Shown here in pieces: positions 33,425-44,481 of a stretch of DNA of 64,000 nucleotides (the first letter of the stretch is position 1; each line of letters starts with the position of its first letter). Position numbers and translations under genes: made by a program. The stretch spans positions 1-64,000 of the forward strand of contig LGRX02035293.1 in the NCBI GenBank assembly GCA_001247695.2, written 5' to 3'. Source of the DNA: Cymbomonas tetramitiformis. Its lineage: Eukaryota; Chlorophyta; Pyramimonadophyceae; Pyramimonadales; Pyramimonadaceae. The notes under the pieces were generated by a model. That model was given only the letters and a program-made list of their open reading frames with translations. It was not told where the DNA came from and searched no databases.

Positions 33425-34391
33425 CAGTAAAGAACGGTATATAAGAAGCTCGGCTATAAGAAGCCAGCCGCTGGCTTTTGCCCAAAAATTAAGAAGCCGG
33501 CTAAGAAGCCAGCCGCTGGAAAAAAAACGGATGGCGATAAAAAAATGCCATTTTAAGAAGCTGTACCGCTGGAATTTCGAGAAGAGGCTACATTAAAATG
33601 GTCAATTTAAGAAGCCGTATCATGAATGTCGATCCAATGAACTCGTTCTCAATTAATCGTAAACAACGCATCGTTATATATCTATATATATGTATATGTG
33701 TGTATCTATACTTCGAAGAATGCAATCATCATTAAGGTTCAATACACTTGAGAAGTTTTGGATGATCACAAGCACAATGCATATGCAGTACTGAAGGTAC
33801 ACAATACGTATTCTCATTACGTATGCATTATGTATGATTGTACTATTACAGGCTCTGTACAGTGTACATGGCAATAGTTTCTAAGAAGAACTGAGTTTCT
33901 TGAAAGCTACCCACGAACCAAACTTATAGCTGTCTACCTCAGGCAAACCACCAACATAGTTCTCGTCTGTCATCGTGTGACTGGCCTCACGATCCTCGGT
34001 GCGGTAATACACCTTGAAGTTGTACCCAGAGTTGTTGCGCGCCAAGATCTTTAAGAAATACACCTGAAATAAGAAGTCACCGCTGGGTCTACAAGTCTGT
34101 GTGTCGGTTTCTAGGTTTTAAAAGCCGAAATCAAGAACTTCGACGCTGGTCGACAGTCAGAAGTTGGACCCCCAAGATTAGAAGCTGAGCGCTGGATCAC
34201 GTTGGCGAATCTGGAATCAGAAAATTTTGCCGATTTAAGAAGCGGCACACGCTGGATTTGGATTTCCGATGGTCAGGATTTTGCCAAATTAAGAAACGTG
34301 CCCACGCTGGCAAAGGCAAATCCATGACCGTCGATTAAGAAGCCAGCCGCTGGCAAGATTTCCCCGGCTTCTTATATACCGGTCTTTACTG
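33425..34391. mobile_element. 967-bp MITE with TA duplication, in the recombinase-like gene
   Basis: Ends CAGTAAAGAACGGTATATAA and TTATATACCGGTCTTTACTG form about 25-bp inverted repeats with one mismatch. TA flanks at 33423-33424 and 34392-34393. Inside, AAGAAGCCAGCCGCTGG-like motifs recur near both ends and at 34177, 34231 and 34290. Excision rejoins the reading frame of the split gene. The short minus frame 33881-34063 inside is unassigned. Confidence 0.85.
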
Positions 34392-34657
34392 TAAGACCAC
34401 GATTCCACTCGGACACCATTGCAGGCTTTATGGGCAAGCTGTTCGATAACAATTCTAGAGTACGAACGAAATTGCCACTACCATGTGTCACACGTATACG
34501 AGCTCCATTTGCACCACCCTCAGCTTCAACCTTCTCCACAATGTTATCCAACTTCACTGCAATTCGGTATGAAAATATCCGCAGACCATTGGCGAAAGAT
34601 GCCGAATTAAGGGTATCCTCTTCAACTCGAACAAGCATATATCGGCATAATAGAAAA

Positions 34658-34897
34658 TGCTGGACTTCGGGTTTAGGCTTAGTTATTATGGGCTCTGACT
34701 AGCCCCTAGCCTGACCCTGCTTCCGTATCGTGTCCGTGACATCCTAGCACTGTACTGTACAGTAGTACAATACAGTAGTACAGTTGTTTCACCGTCTGGG
34801 TTTCCGAGAGCATAAAGCCTCGGCCAGACACTGTTTATGTGATTATCGGTTTGATGCTCAGCGAGCTTAGCCGGACAGCGTATCTGTCTTCCTCGCA
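34658..34897 (+). repeat. LTR (5' LTR of element 2)
   Basis: 240 bp, matches 38425-38664. Contains the short repeat CAGTAGTACAGTACAGTAGT-like string near 34745. Confidence 0.94.
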
Positions 34898-34913
34898 GGT
34901 TATGGCCCGCACC
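34898..34913 (+). promoter_or_regulatory. putative primer-binding site, half-tRNA-iMet type
   Basis: GGTTATGGCCCGCACC directly follows the 5' LTR. The copia-type primer site complementary to the anticodon arm of initiator tRNA-Met reads GGTTATGGGCCC. The related elements have GGTTTGGCCCC (element 1), GGTTTTGTCCC (element 3) and GGTTTGGTCCC (element 5) at the same position. Confidence 0.55.
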
Positions 34914-35234
34914 GGCTTTCCGGTGATTCTGATGATGGCACAGCGCCTTGCTGTTGCCATGTTCGGCTAAGTAGGACGTAGGAGGGGTTGAGCGCCCACT
35001 TGGGCGGTGGTGTATTGTTCTCGCGGTATGGCCTTTTAGCATGGCAGTGATGGCGGCACACGTTGTGCTCGCCTTCGCTGCGCAGGAGATCGGCAGTTGA
35101 CGGATTGTTTTTTTTACGGCAGTATCGTCGCAGCGAGAGTTTATTTGCATCGTGCGCCACTGGCCCTGGCGAGGTCGCTCCACACGTTGTACATTTTGGC
35201 CGCTCCCATTCTTCCGCTCACGACCTGTAAGTTT

Positions 35235-35946
35235 CAAGGGTAGGTATCGATATTCGATAGTTGCGATAGTATCGATTAATCGATATATTGTTATTTATCG
35301 ATAGGAATTGTGTACCTATCGAAATTGATCGATACCCGGCGTGCACCTATCGAAATCGATCGATCATTAAAAAATATATGTAGTGATTGGCTAGTATCGT
35401 AATATCGATTAATCGATCCTGCCACCGCAATCCGAGCTTTTAGGTGGGCCAGTTACTACAACTGGTGTAGAGAGAGCCTTCTCGCTAAAATCACCTTTAT
35501 GCAGTCATGCCTGCCAAAAAGACTGAATGAGGGAACATTGAACACTCAATAATGGCTAGTATGGATACCATTGAATTTACTCAGATAGCAGAGGGAGTAG
35601 CCCCTGGTGTTTTCACTAGCCTGCTTTGCAAGGATACCGCACTCTCAGGACTTTGTCCCCTTTGCTAGCGTAAATGTTTTATTATTAATTTACTCGATTT
35701 GATTGCAAGCGTGTGTTGGCGTGTAGCCCTGCTTTGAATCCGTACTTGTGTAGTTTGACATTTATCGAGATATCGATAGATCGATAACTGTCGGTGATCA
35801 CTAATTTATTATTATTTATTGATTACTTGAACTAACTTATTCATATTGATCGATATGTGATACCAACCTATTGTTATTGATCGATACCCAGACGAGACCT
35901 ATCGAAAACTATCGATACGCTCGAAAACTTTCGATACCTACCCTTG
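35235..35946. mobile_element. deleted hAT element in the leader of LTR element 2
   Basis: TIRs CAAGGGTAGGTATCGA (35235-35250) and reverse complement at 35931-35946, with 8-bp duplication GTAAGTTT (35227-35234 and 35947-35954). Both are typical of hAT elements. At about 35432-35510 the plus strand encodes GPVTTTGVERAFSLKSPL, which matches the 'ERAFS' signature of the hAT C-terminal dimerisation domain, so this is the remnant of a coding hAT. The subterminal sequence is packed with ATCGAT-type motifs. Confidence 0.85.
35583..35686 (+). mobile_element. SINE-like unit, copy 2, with 9-bp duplication
   Basis: About 104 bp, matching 18161-18265, ending TGTTTTATTATT. It is flanked by the 9-bp direct repeat AATTTACTC (35574-35582 and 35687-35695). 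A short body, an ATT-rich 3' end and a variable-length duplication point to target-primed reverse transcription, as for SINEs. A possible box-A-like string (TAGCAGAGGGAG) is present, but no clear box B. Confidence 0.6.
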
Positions 35947-36072
35947 GTAAGTTTCGATCTATTGTGCTGAGACTCCTACGGATTATCTGGCCGCCGTGAC
36001 GATTTTATACCACCACCCTGCTTAGCTCGACCTTTCCCCTGTCTCTCCATCATGGTTACCACAACAAATTGA

Positions 36073-38238
36073 ATGACGCGGTCTCGCGTCCGTAGATTAG
36101 AAACGATTTTTGATGATGTGGGTGCGCAGCACACTGCGACACCACACACGCCGCGGCTGCCAGCTCCGACCACCGCAACTGCGAGGGAAATTCTTGAGAA
36201 GTGTCAGCTGTTGGCTCGGGAAAGTTTCGACAGGAGAGTTGCTAAGACCGTTGCCACTAAAATTCTTGGAGACAAGTCTGGGCGCTTCGCTGGGACCGAG
36301 ACAGATGCAGTCGACATTTTTTCACAGGTCATGCATGAGCTACGCACGCAGTTTCTGCTGCAGTCACAGGCATTTGCTCCCCTGTTTGACTTGACCGACA
36401 TGGCTGTTGAGGCTAGGCATGAGGCCAATGAGTTGCTGCTTTCGGCTCTGACGTTTCTGGCTCGCCCTGGCTCGCCTGCTCGTGACTGGCTTGAGGCCTC
36501 TGGGTCTGACGTTCCTGGAGATGGCAAGCGTGCTGCCCTTGAGGTGGTACGCATGCTCCAGGAACGCTCAGAGCCCTTTGACTCTTTTGAGTCGCTGCTG
36601 GCGGTTCGCATCCCCAGCAGCGGAGATCCTGACCGTGAAATCTGTGAGTTCCATGGCCTGTTGCGGGACGTTCAGCGTTCCCACAACTTGCCAGAGGACG
36701 CGGTGAAGCGGCAGTTTCTCAAGGCTCTCGGCGACTCGGCACTGTATCGTGACTTGGCTAATTCTCTGGCTCGGGCTGACCAGCGGCAGGGAGTGTCTCT
36801 TCTGACTATCCAGGCTCGTGTGCGGGAGCAGTTCCGCCACGGCCTGAAAGTCTCTGACACCCGTGTCTCTGCTCTGTCATTCGGCGATGGCGCGTCTGAC
36901 CTGGCTGCGGCGTTGTCCAGTCTGCAGAAGCAGCTGGAGCGCATGCAGCAGGACATTCGTGACCTAAAGCGGCAGAAGCGGGAAGGGGCACCGCCTGCGG
37001 GCAAGCACCTTACCCGCTCTGCTGCTAAGCATCATCGTGCTGGTGTTAAGCCACTTGGCACCGCTCCTCCTGTCTCGTTTGACAAGAAGAGCGGTGCCTT
37101 CGTGCCTCACTGCAGAAATGCGGAGTGTGCGCAAGGTGGTTTGAAGCATTGGCATGCTGAATGCCCCAACGGCGGTCCTCAGTCTGCCCACTACTGTGGT
37201 GCAGTTGAGGACTATGAGACTGACTGTCTGGCTGTTCGTTTCCAGCGTTTCTATGACGTTGGGGATGAGCATGCCTTCGAGTCGCTCTGCACGATGGAGG
37301 GTCGCCCGGAGGTGGTCGAGCTGTCGGCACATTCTTTTGTGACGGCTGAGCCCACGTCTCTGCGGCACTTTCAGGATGCGGCGGCTTCCGCTCAGGATGC
37401 GGCGGCTGACGATGGCGGCATGGCTCAGTTTGGTCTGGCCACGTTCCACTCGGGTGCACGGGGCTCGATTCCGCCACCGCCTGCGGTTCGGCATCCCTCT
37501 GCACTCGTGGCTGGTGGTGTGCCTACGGCTCATGACCCGCCAATGGTTGTCCCTGGCTCTCACGGCTTGCCTGGCTCTGTCCCGTCACTCCAGCTTGGCG
37601 ACTCTACACCGGCTCCGCTGTTTGCTGGCATGAGGATTGAGACTTCTGACATTGGCTCTGAAGTCTCTGACAATGACCAAGGCTCTGAGGATGACTCTGA
37701 CGGCGGGCGGCAAGTGGCTTTCGACTCCTTCGGCACTCTTGAGCATGACTCTGACGGGGGAGCATCGCCAGCGGCCAATGGCAGTCTGACTCCGATGTAC
37801 CGTCCCCGGACTCCGCCGAGCTTTCTCCGGTGTGCATTGATGACTTCCGTGCTCTGTTGTTCCTTACTGGCCAGCTCTACGGCATCTCTGGTTGCCGTGG
37901 GCGGTGGTGACAGGGGCCTGGTTGAGCCCGGAGCCACCGTCCGTCGGTCTACTGGAGATCTCTTTGCTTCGATTCCACCACTTGGTGCTGCAGACATCCG
38001 TGATTGGCCGCCAGATGATCGAGCTCTTTTGTCGGCCTCTTCAATGCTCAAACCGCCGTGGGAATCTACTTGTTTCGGTTCTTCAGTTGCTTTACATTTT
38101 GCTGTGGATCCACCTTGCCCGCTTGGGTCTGGTGGTGCTCAGTTTAAAACAGACAGCTTACAATTCACTTCAGGATTCTTATTTACTTTGCATCCGACAG
38201 CTGAACTCAGCCCCGCTAACCAGCCTCAAAGTGGCTGA
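36073..38238 (+). CDS. LTR element 2 gag-like protein
   Basis: 721 aa from the ATG at 36073 (MTRSRVRRLETIFDD). An earlier in-frame ATG at 36052 (MVTTTN) is cut off by TGA at 36070-36072, although the relatives start at that earlier position (MVAST...), so the present start may be a fallback. Residues 1-270: helical capsid-like region. About 275-300: coiled coil (LAAALSSLQKQLERMQQDIRDL). Then the conserved zinc knuckle C-x4-C-x6-H-x-H-x2-C (CRNAECAQGGLKHWHAEC), an acidic region (GSEVSDNDQGSEDDSDGG) and a hydrophobic segment (CALMTSVLCCSLLASSTASL) before the tail. No protease, integrase or RT motif. It would package the element RNA. Confidence 0.82.
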   Translation: MTRSRVRRLETIFDDVGAQHTATPHTPRLPAPTTATAREILEKCQLLARESFDRRVAKTVATKILGDKSGRFAGTETDAVDIFSQVMHELRTQFLLQSQAFAPLFDLTDMAVEARHEANELLLSALTFLARPGSPARDWLEASGSDVPGDGKRAALEVVRMLQERSEPFDSFESLLAVRIPSSGDPDREICEFHGLLRDVQRSHNLPEDAVKRQFLKALGDSALYRDLANSLARADQRQGVSLLTIQARVREQFRHGLKVSDTRVSALSFGDGASDLAAALSSLQKQLERMQQDIRDLKRQKREGAPPAGKHLTRSAAKHHRAGVKPLGTAPPVSFDKKSGAFVPHCRNAECAQGGLKHWHAECPNGGPQSAHYCGAVEDYETDCLAVRFQRFYDVGDEHAFESLCTMEGRPEVVELSAHSFVTAEPTSLRHFQDAAASAQDAAADDGGMAQFGLATFHSGARGSIPPPPAVRHPSALVAGGVPTAHDPPMVVPGSHGLPGSVPSLQLGDSTPAPLFAGMRIETSDIGSEVSDNDQGSEDDSDGGRQVAFDSFGTLEHDSDGGASPAANGSLTPMYRPRTPPSFLRCALMTSVLCCSLLASSTASLVAVGGGDRGLVEPGATVRRSTGDLFASIPPLGAADIRDWPPDDRALLSASSMLKPPWESTCFGSSVALHFAVDPPCPLGSGGAQFKTDSLQFTSGFLFTLHPTAELSPANQPQSG

Positions 38239-38424
38239 GTTTCTTAGCATTTATCCTGGCAGCTTGATTAGCTTTAGCCCAGTAGTGGGATGACCGGGTC
38301 AAGACCCCGGCACCCAGCTAGAAGTGATCGGTTTCCACCGAAGTGAATGTTAGGTGTTTGTTTATTATCTCGTGGCTGTATGTCCTGTGCCTGCTTTGCT
38401 AGGTAGTCACACCCACGGGTGGTG

Positions 38425-38664
38425 TGCTGGACTTCGGGTTTAGGCTTAGTTATTATGGGCTCTGACTAGCCCCTAGCCTGACCCTGCTTCCGTATCGTGT
38501 CCGTGACATCCTAGCACTGTACTGTACAGTAGTACAGTACAGTAGTACAGTTGTTTCACCGTCTGGGTTTCCGAGAGCATAAAGCCTCGGCCAGACACTG
38601 TTTATGTGATTATCAGTTTGATGCTCAGCGAGCTTAGCCGGACAGCGTATCTGTCTTCCTCGCA
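38425..38664 (+). repeat. LTR (3' LTR of element 2)
   Basis: 240 bp, matches 34658-34897. The target duplication GAAAA follows. Confidence 0.94.
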
Positions 38665-38869
38665 GAAAATACCTCCCCGTCACTTCCGTGCGAAGAGGTA
38701 CATTCTGGGCAACGTGCATCGAGGCCAATGAATGTGGAACAAATGCATTCCGCTGCACCAGATTCTCGTACATGATACGTGCAGTGTCCATAGTCGATGC
38801 AAATGGCACGTCCTCCAGAACGTTCAATCTAAGACTACGTATGCCTTGTGTTCCCATCCACTTCTCCTA

Positions 38870-41182
38870 CAAAACATAATACACAGAACCTTCAACAATG
38901 TATACAACAATTACATACCACACATGATACCAACCGCCCCCTGCCTTCCGCACATCATATGTAGCAACCGCCGTGCCTGTCACACATCACAGTAGCTACC
39001 CCTTGACTCCCACGCATCACAGCTGGCGCGCCCTGCCTACCACACTTCACGGCAGTAACCTCATGCCTGCCACGCATCACACAAATACCAACCCTGCCTA
39101 CCCTACGGATACATGAATTCTCTTCACATCAATATCAAAATTTACACGCATGCACATGTTATCTGATGTATGTATATGTATATGTGCAAAAAATATATGA
39201 AAGGGTGCTAGAATATACATATATCTGTAGTGCGCACATGAGTGAACGACACGTTGCCGACTGGCACCATCTCGCCCGACATGTCCAGCCTTCCCACGGT
39301 GAAGATTACATCAGAAAGTCTGATAGCGGCGAATGTTGCCCCACGACGTCCAGAAACCAAGCTGATGCACCACATTACATGATACATCCTGGCCACGATT
39401 GAATTTTGCAATGCTAACCACAACGAAGCCTTCCAACCAACACAAAGCCCCCCCCCAGCCAGCCATATACTTCAGTTATACACAATACACTATATCCAAT
39501 AACACTATTACCAACCTACATGTAACATGACATACCCTGCTCACGTCAAGGCCGCTCACTACCATCACTCAGTTTTTTATCATAGCACATGATGCCATGA
39601 TGCATGCCGTCACTCACATGGCTTGCATGCGTCAACTAGCTAGTGACCCACACACATCGCTATACCACAACCGCGCCGCGCTGCCGCCACATCACGCATG
39701 CCCTGCTCACGGCACCTCGCTGCAGGCACGTATTGCTTCGACCACGGCAGCACTGCATTGCCAGCAAACACTAATTTGCGTATTATGGCAACGCCGTGCT
39801 GCCATCACACATTCACACTGCTCACAACAGCGGGATCGCTGCCGGCGCACACTCATTGCTTTATTACGGCAGCGCCTTGCTGCCGCCACTCTACACATGC
39901 TGTGCTCACAGCAGCTCGCTGCCAAACCACACACAGTGCTTCCTACACTCTCTCGCATAGTATGGCAGCAACGCACTGCTGTCACACATGCATGTGCTTC
40001 TTATGGCAGTGAGGCGCTGCCATCACTCACATTCCCTACACATAGCAGCTAGCTCCCAACCCACACTCATATATTTCATACCACGGTAGCGCCGCACTCC
40101 CCTCACACACATGCCTCGCTCACAGAAGCTTGCTAATATATACTATATATATATATGTATTATATGTATATATGCTGACTTTTTTGGTATACCTATATGC
40201 CTCAATTATATTGACTCAATGACCATCACATCACTATTGACAAGCAAAACAAATGATAACGCGTTGCATACAAACATTGATTCTCATCCAACCATCTCAT
40301 TTACATGCCACACATTACATAAGTAGATACGTTCCACATAATCGGCATCGACACCACATCCATGATACTCTCAGTACATAGTGCTTTTTTTGACTAATCT
40401 GCATGTAATATGAAATGCCCTACTCAAAGCCGATCGCTGCGACACGCCCATTTCTTGATCACAGCAACACCACGCTGCCGCCACTCGCATGGCGTGTATG
40501 CGTCAACTAGCTGGTGACCCACACATATTGCTATATCACGACCGCGCCACGCTGCCGTCACATCACGCATGCCCTGCTCACGGCAACTCGCTGCCAAACC
40601 ACACACAGTGATTCCTACACTCACTTGCATATTATGCATTGATGTCACACATGTAGTTGCTTCTTATGGCAGTGAGCGAGCCGTTGCCATCACTCACATT
40701 CCCTACACGCAGCATCTAGCTCCCAACCCACACTTATATATTTGATACCACGGTAGCGCAGCACTCCCCTCACACACATGCCTCGCTCACAGAAGCTTGC
40801 TAATATATATACAAAGTATATATGTATATTATGTATATATGCTGACCTATTTGGTATACCTATATACCTCAATTATATTGACGCGATGACCATCGCATCA
40901 CTATCAACAAGCAAAACAAATAATAGCGCGTTGCATACAAACATCGATTCTCATCCAACCATCTCATTTACATGCCACACATTACATACGTAGATAAGTT
41001 CCACACAATCGGCATCGACACAGCATCCATGATAATCTCAGTATATAGTGCTTTTTTGACTAATCTGCATGTAATATGAAATGCCGGCGCACACATTTCT
41101 TGATCACAACAACACCGCGCTGCCGTCACTCACATGCGTATAGCTTCATAATATTATTTATATGTATTACATTATTTACTTG
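38870..41182. repeat. repeat-rich introns of the recombinase-like gene
   Basis: Cytosine-rich, CACACATCACA-type minisatellite from 38930 to 39110. A segment of about 400 bp at about 40005-40400 is duplicated at about 40667-41062 (offset about 662). A block with CGCGCCGCGCTGCCGCCAC at about 39600-39720 recurs at about 40490-40600. Only the short recombinase exon (39238-39413) is coding here. Confidence 0.65.
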
Positions 41183-41620
41183 TCACATGTATGCACATAC
41201 CTTGCAAGCTTGCGTATCGTCCACACCCTCCACGATTTTCTTTCCGATCGGACCAATCTCGCGTCGAAATCGCGTACTAAACGAGTCCAATTCATGCTTA
41301 TATGATTGTCTCGGATCCTCCACAGATTGTTCATGTCGTTGTGATCGCAGGATTGCCACCATCAGCTTATGCAGCTTTCCCAGGATGGGTCGAACACTAT
41401 ATATCCCTCTTTCTCTTCGTTGATACTCATGTTTTACGAGCGTCATAAACATAACTTTGCTTGGTGGCCATGTACTGCACAGATGGTTCCAAGACCGAAT
41501 GCGAATGCCAACCGAAGAACAAAAGTCTACCCACATTTTAAGCACGGGCAACTCAACCTTAGTCTCTTGTTTTGTCGCACCGTCCAAAGGATTGCTTACA
41601 TGCTTTAGAAAACCCCGCAC
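41183..41620 (-). CDS. candidate upstream exon of the recombinase-like gene
   Basis: A minus frame with protein-like composition (VLKMWVDFCSSVGIR, SVRPILGKLHKLMVAILRSQ, FRREIGPIGKKIVEGVDD). It ends at a consensus donor (GCAAG|GTATGT, donor near 41199), so real coding ends there. Helical content and position fit the core-binding domain that precedes the catalytic domain of tyrosine recombinases. The phase does not match the exon at 39413 directly, so a small exon is missing or an indel intervenes. Its start is unresolved. Confidence 0.4.
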   Translation of the reverse strand: MRGFLKHVSNPLDGATKQETKVELPVLKMWVDFCSSVGIRIRSWNHLCSTWPPSKVMFMTLVKHEYQRRERGIYSVRPILGKLHKLMVAILRSQRHEQSVEDPRQSYKHELDSFSTRFRREIGPIGKKIVEGVDDTQACKVCAYM

Positions 41621-41649
41621 ATCAAAATACGTTCACAACGACAACTGAT

Positions 41650-44480
41650 TATGGATTTTAGATTTATCGAGTAGTAAAAGCGATGCAAAGCCTACGTTAG
41701 CAAGCTAGCGTCATTGAATATTAGTAATAACACTGCTCAACGAACGCTATTGATACCATTTTACGACGAAGAGCACAATGATCACGCCAATGTTGAGCAG
41801 CTACACGCACGCACCTCGGACAGATGATAAACAAACCCGGTTCTTCTTCGGCCAACCATATCGTAATAAAACCCAATGGAATATACAGTACCTTGCTCCA
41901 CGGCCTAGTCTAAAACAGAAGGATTAATAACTGATTCGCATAACGATGATCTTGCAATAATTACCACATACCACAATGCACAAACATGCCACCTTCTGTC
42001 GAACATGATTGAATATGCAAATAAAATCTCATCCACATCCCGCCTGCATACCTAGCTAATAAATATATCTCACTCGCAAATAACCTACACACATTTTTGT
42101 GAAATTGGATAAACACGTCAATATTGTTGATAGTGCAGGCGCAACTCGATTTTATCAATAACAGCAACGATGGTCGGTATATCTCTTGGCTTGAAGTAAT
42201 GTTGAAAAACATTCGATGTTCGCATATGTATTCCAGTAAAACTAATGGGTACACTGATCTCCCTAAGTAGTTGTACAATATTCTAACCGCGTTTTTATTG
42301 TCCCGTACATTATAAAGTTGGCGTCTCTTTCAACACACACAAATCATCGCCCGATAATAATACACGCCATGTCAACGCCCAAAACGCGATCATGCCATTG
42401 CGCACCACCCATCAAACGTCCGCGACACCGCACATCGAAAAATATTATCGGCATTTCTGCGTCCAGTCCAGCGGTGAATATACTCTGTTGACGACTGACG
42501 CCTGGCGCATCGTGGCCGACGCCTGCTCAGGCATGACGCCCGCATAGCGCCTCGCCTGTCGGGTCCAAGTATCCAGCCTGAATATCATCCCTCGTCTACG
42601 AACAATCGCCTGCCACTCTGATCATCTGAACTCTGAGTAACAAGTATTGTAGTTGAGTAGTGTGTACACATACCCACAGGTTTCATATTTATTACTGCAT
42701 CATTCATTATAATTGTATCACCACGACTTATATTATAAAAACATCTAATCACATGTACATCTTTGACAACGACGACCACGCCACGTCCACGTCCAGTCGT
42801 CCACGTCCACGACCGACCGCGACGAACGAAGACCGATATCAACCGACGACCGCAACCTTACCGCAACCTACGACCGAAGACCCAGAACGGCCGAAGCGAT
42901 CACAATCGGGGTCGGAACATCTAAATTTAGGGGGGGAAACGCCTATAAAAACGACCAAGACCGATCACACCGACCAGAGCTACCAGAACGACCAGAACGC
43001 CCAGACAAGTCAGAATATCCACAATAAAAGTGGCCACAACAACCGCAGCGGCCGCATATCGACGAAATTCGGCCGAAGGACAAGAACAGGCAGCCAGAAT
43101 GGCGAAACGAGACTGGTCAGAAGAACACCGGAAATGAAACCTTCACAACAGCCAGAATGACGGTAACGGCCAGAGCGATCAGAACGCCCATAAAAGTCGG
43201 AACGACCATATCAGCCAAAGCAACCAGAACGACCAGAGCGGCCAGAGCAGCCGAAGCGATCACCACCAGAGTGGGAAATCCAAAACAAAAAAAACGCCCA
43301 AAACGACTACCACTCACAGACGAGTCAGGTCATGCCCAACGCCCAGAACACATATAACGACCACAGCAACCATAGTGGCATACCATACGTCAGAGCGATC
43401 AACACACTAAAAACGCCTAGGAAAGCAACCAATAACGAAATATAATCTAAGCCCCGCCCCATTGACAAATTTAATATACGACGAAATCCGCGCGATTATA
43501 TACCGCCCCAACCAGCCGTAAAGTATAACTCGTATCGACAAACCTCCTGTCCCACTAGCGTATATATATATATATCTTCCACATATCGCCTCGCCTCGCG
43601 TCTATACAAGCTACAAAAGTCCCCTTTTCAAAACCAGCACCTCTCTAACACGAAATGTCACTCTACAAAAACCGGCTTCTGACACCCCTTCATATATATT
43701 CTGCACATATATATATATGGTTGTTACAAGTGTATTCGAAGCTACCGGAGTGCCCGGTACATATCCACTGATCGTACTGGTATAAACGAAACCCCGAGTT
43801 ACAGAACGATTTGCATTTTCGATTGTAATTGACTCTGCATAATGCTCCCGATTATGAACTCATTGCTCGATTGATTTAAAATCGGACATATACTACTCCC
43901 CCAATCGAGCGCTGACATATGTCGTACTAATCTGTCAAATATTGCCCATAACTTTATTTAATTACACGCTGGCTTGCTACAAAGCGACTGGCATGCACCA
44001 AGCTAATCATAACTTTACCAAGGCATTATGCTGCCATACCATTGTCGAGAAAATCGGCATTGTCCTTGTGCAGTTGTCCTTCCTTTCGTTTTTGGGATTT
44101 AATAACAAATAAGCGCGTTTCAATCTAATTGATCATATACTAACTCTTATTACGGCAAAACTCTGTTCGATCTACACTTCGGATACATCATCATGTGAGC
44201 GTTGTATGTTCATATTCTTTGTCGTTAATTTAGAAGGTTTGTTATAAATAAAATGCCTGGACTAGACGTATAAAAAACACAGAGTCGTTCTAACATTTCA
44301 ACATGCGATTCTTCGTGAAAGTAAACCACATTTCATTCATTGTATAAGCAATATCTCGCAGCTATACCTATCACGCAGATAACTAATACTCAAATTACTT
44401 ACATACATGTTACCGCACTCTTGTCACTAGCATATTCCCAAGCTCAGCTACCCAGTTGCATCTTCCACGTAAGCTGGTTA
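41650..44480. other. long non-coding stretch, low complexity around 42950-43340
   Basis: AT-rich without recognisable genes. From about 42950 to 43340 the plus strand is a degenerate repeat of ACGACCAGAACG / GCGGCCAGAGC units. Frames there are by-products of the repeat. Confidence 0.5.
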
Positions 44481-44481
44481 G

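Larger units (their letters stand above)
34658..38664 (+). mobile_element. gag-only LTR retrotransposon 2
   Basis: LTRs of 240 bp (34658-34897 and 38425-38664), nearly identical, with 5-bp duplication GAAAA (34653-34657 and 38665-38669). The LTR starts TGCTGGACTTCGGG and ends TCCTCGCA. The leader starts GGTTATGGCCCGCACC, close to the copia half-tRNA-iMet primer site. The 3' LTR is preceded by ACGGGTGGTG. The element encodes one gag-like protein and carries a hAT relic in its leader. Confidence 0.94.
30342..39413 (-). pseudogene. tyrosine-recombinase-like (Crypton-like?) gene split by three TE insertions
   Basis: Exon 39413-39238 carries CISLVSGRRGATFAAIRLSDV, like the catalytic-Arg box of tyrosine recombinases (GxRxxELxxLRxxDI). 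A GTGCGC donor and GTAG acceptor join it in frame to 38866. The next exon is cut at 38665/34657 by LTR element 2, at 34392/33424 by a MITE, and at 32576/30605 by LTR element 3. Removing each with one copy of its duplication (GAAAA, TA, ACACT on the plus strand) leaves one open frame to the stop at 30342-30344. Past the second cut lie HRAHPRGFATRGSI and RRAGGWTMADGSRNPFWDTY, resembling the H..R and G-x-W...Y boxes, though His-Arg spacing is one residue short. About 540 residues remain. Crypton-type mobile gene or domesticated copy cannot be decided. Confidence 0.6.

Noticed and set aside
39597..40052. 151-aa plus frame in the repeat-rich intron
   Set aside because: Low-complexity CA-rich minisatellite, with no conservation between the two duplicated copies at the protein level.
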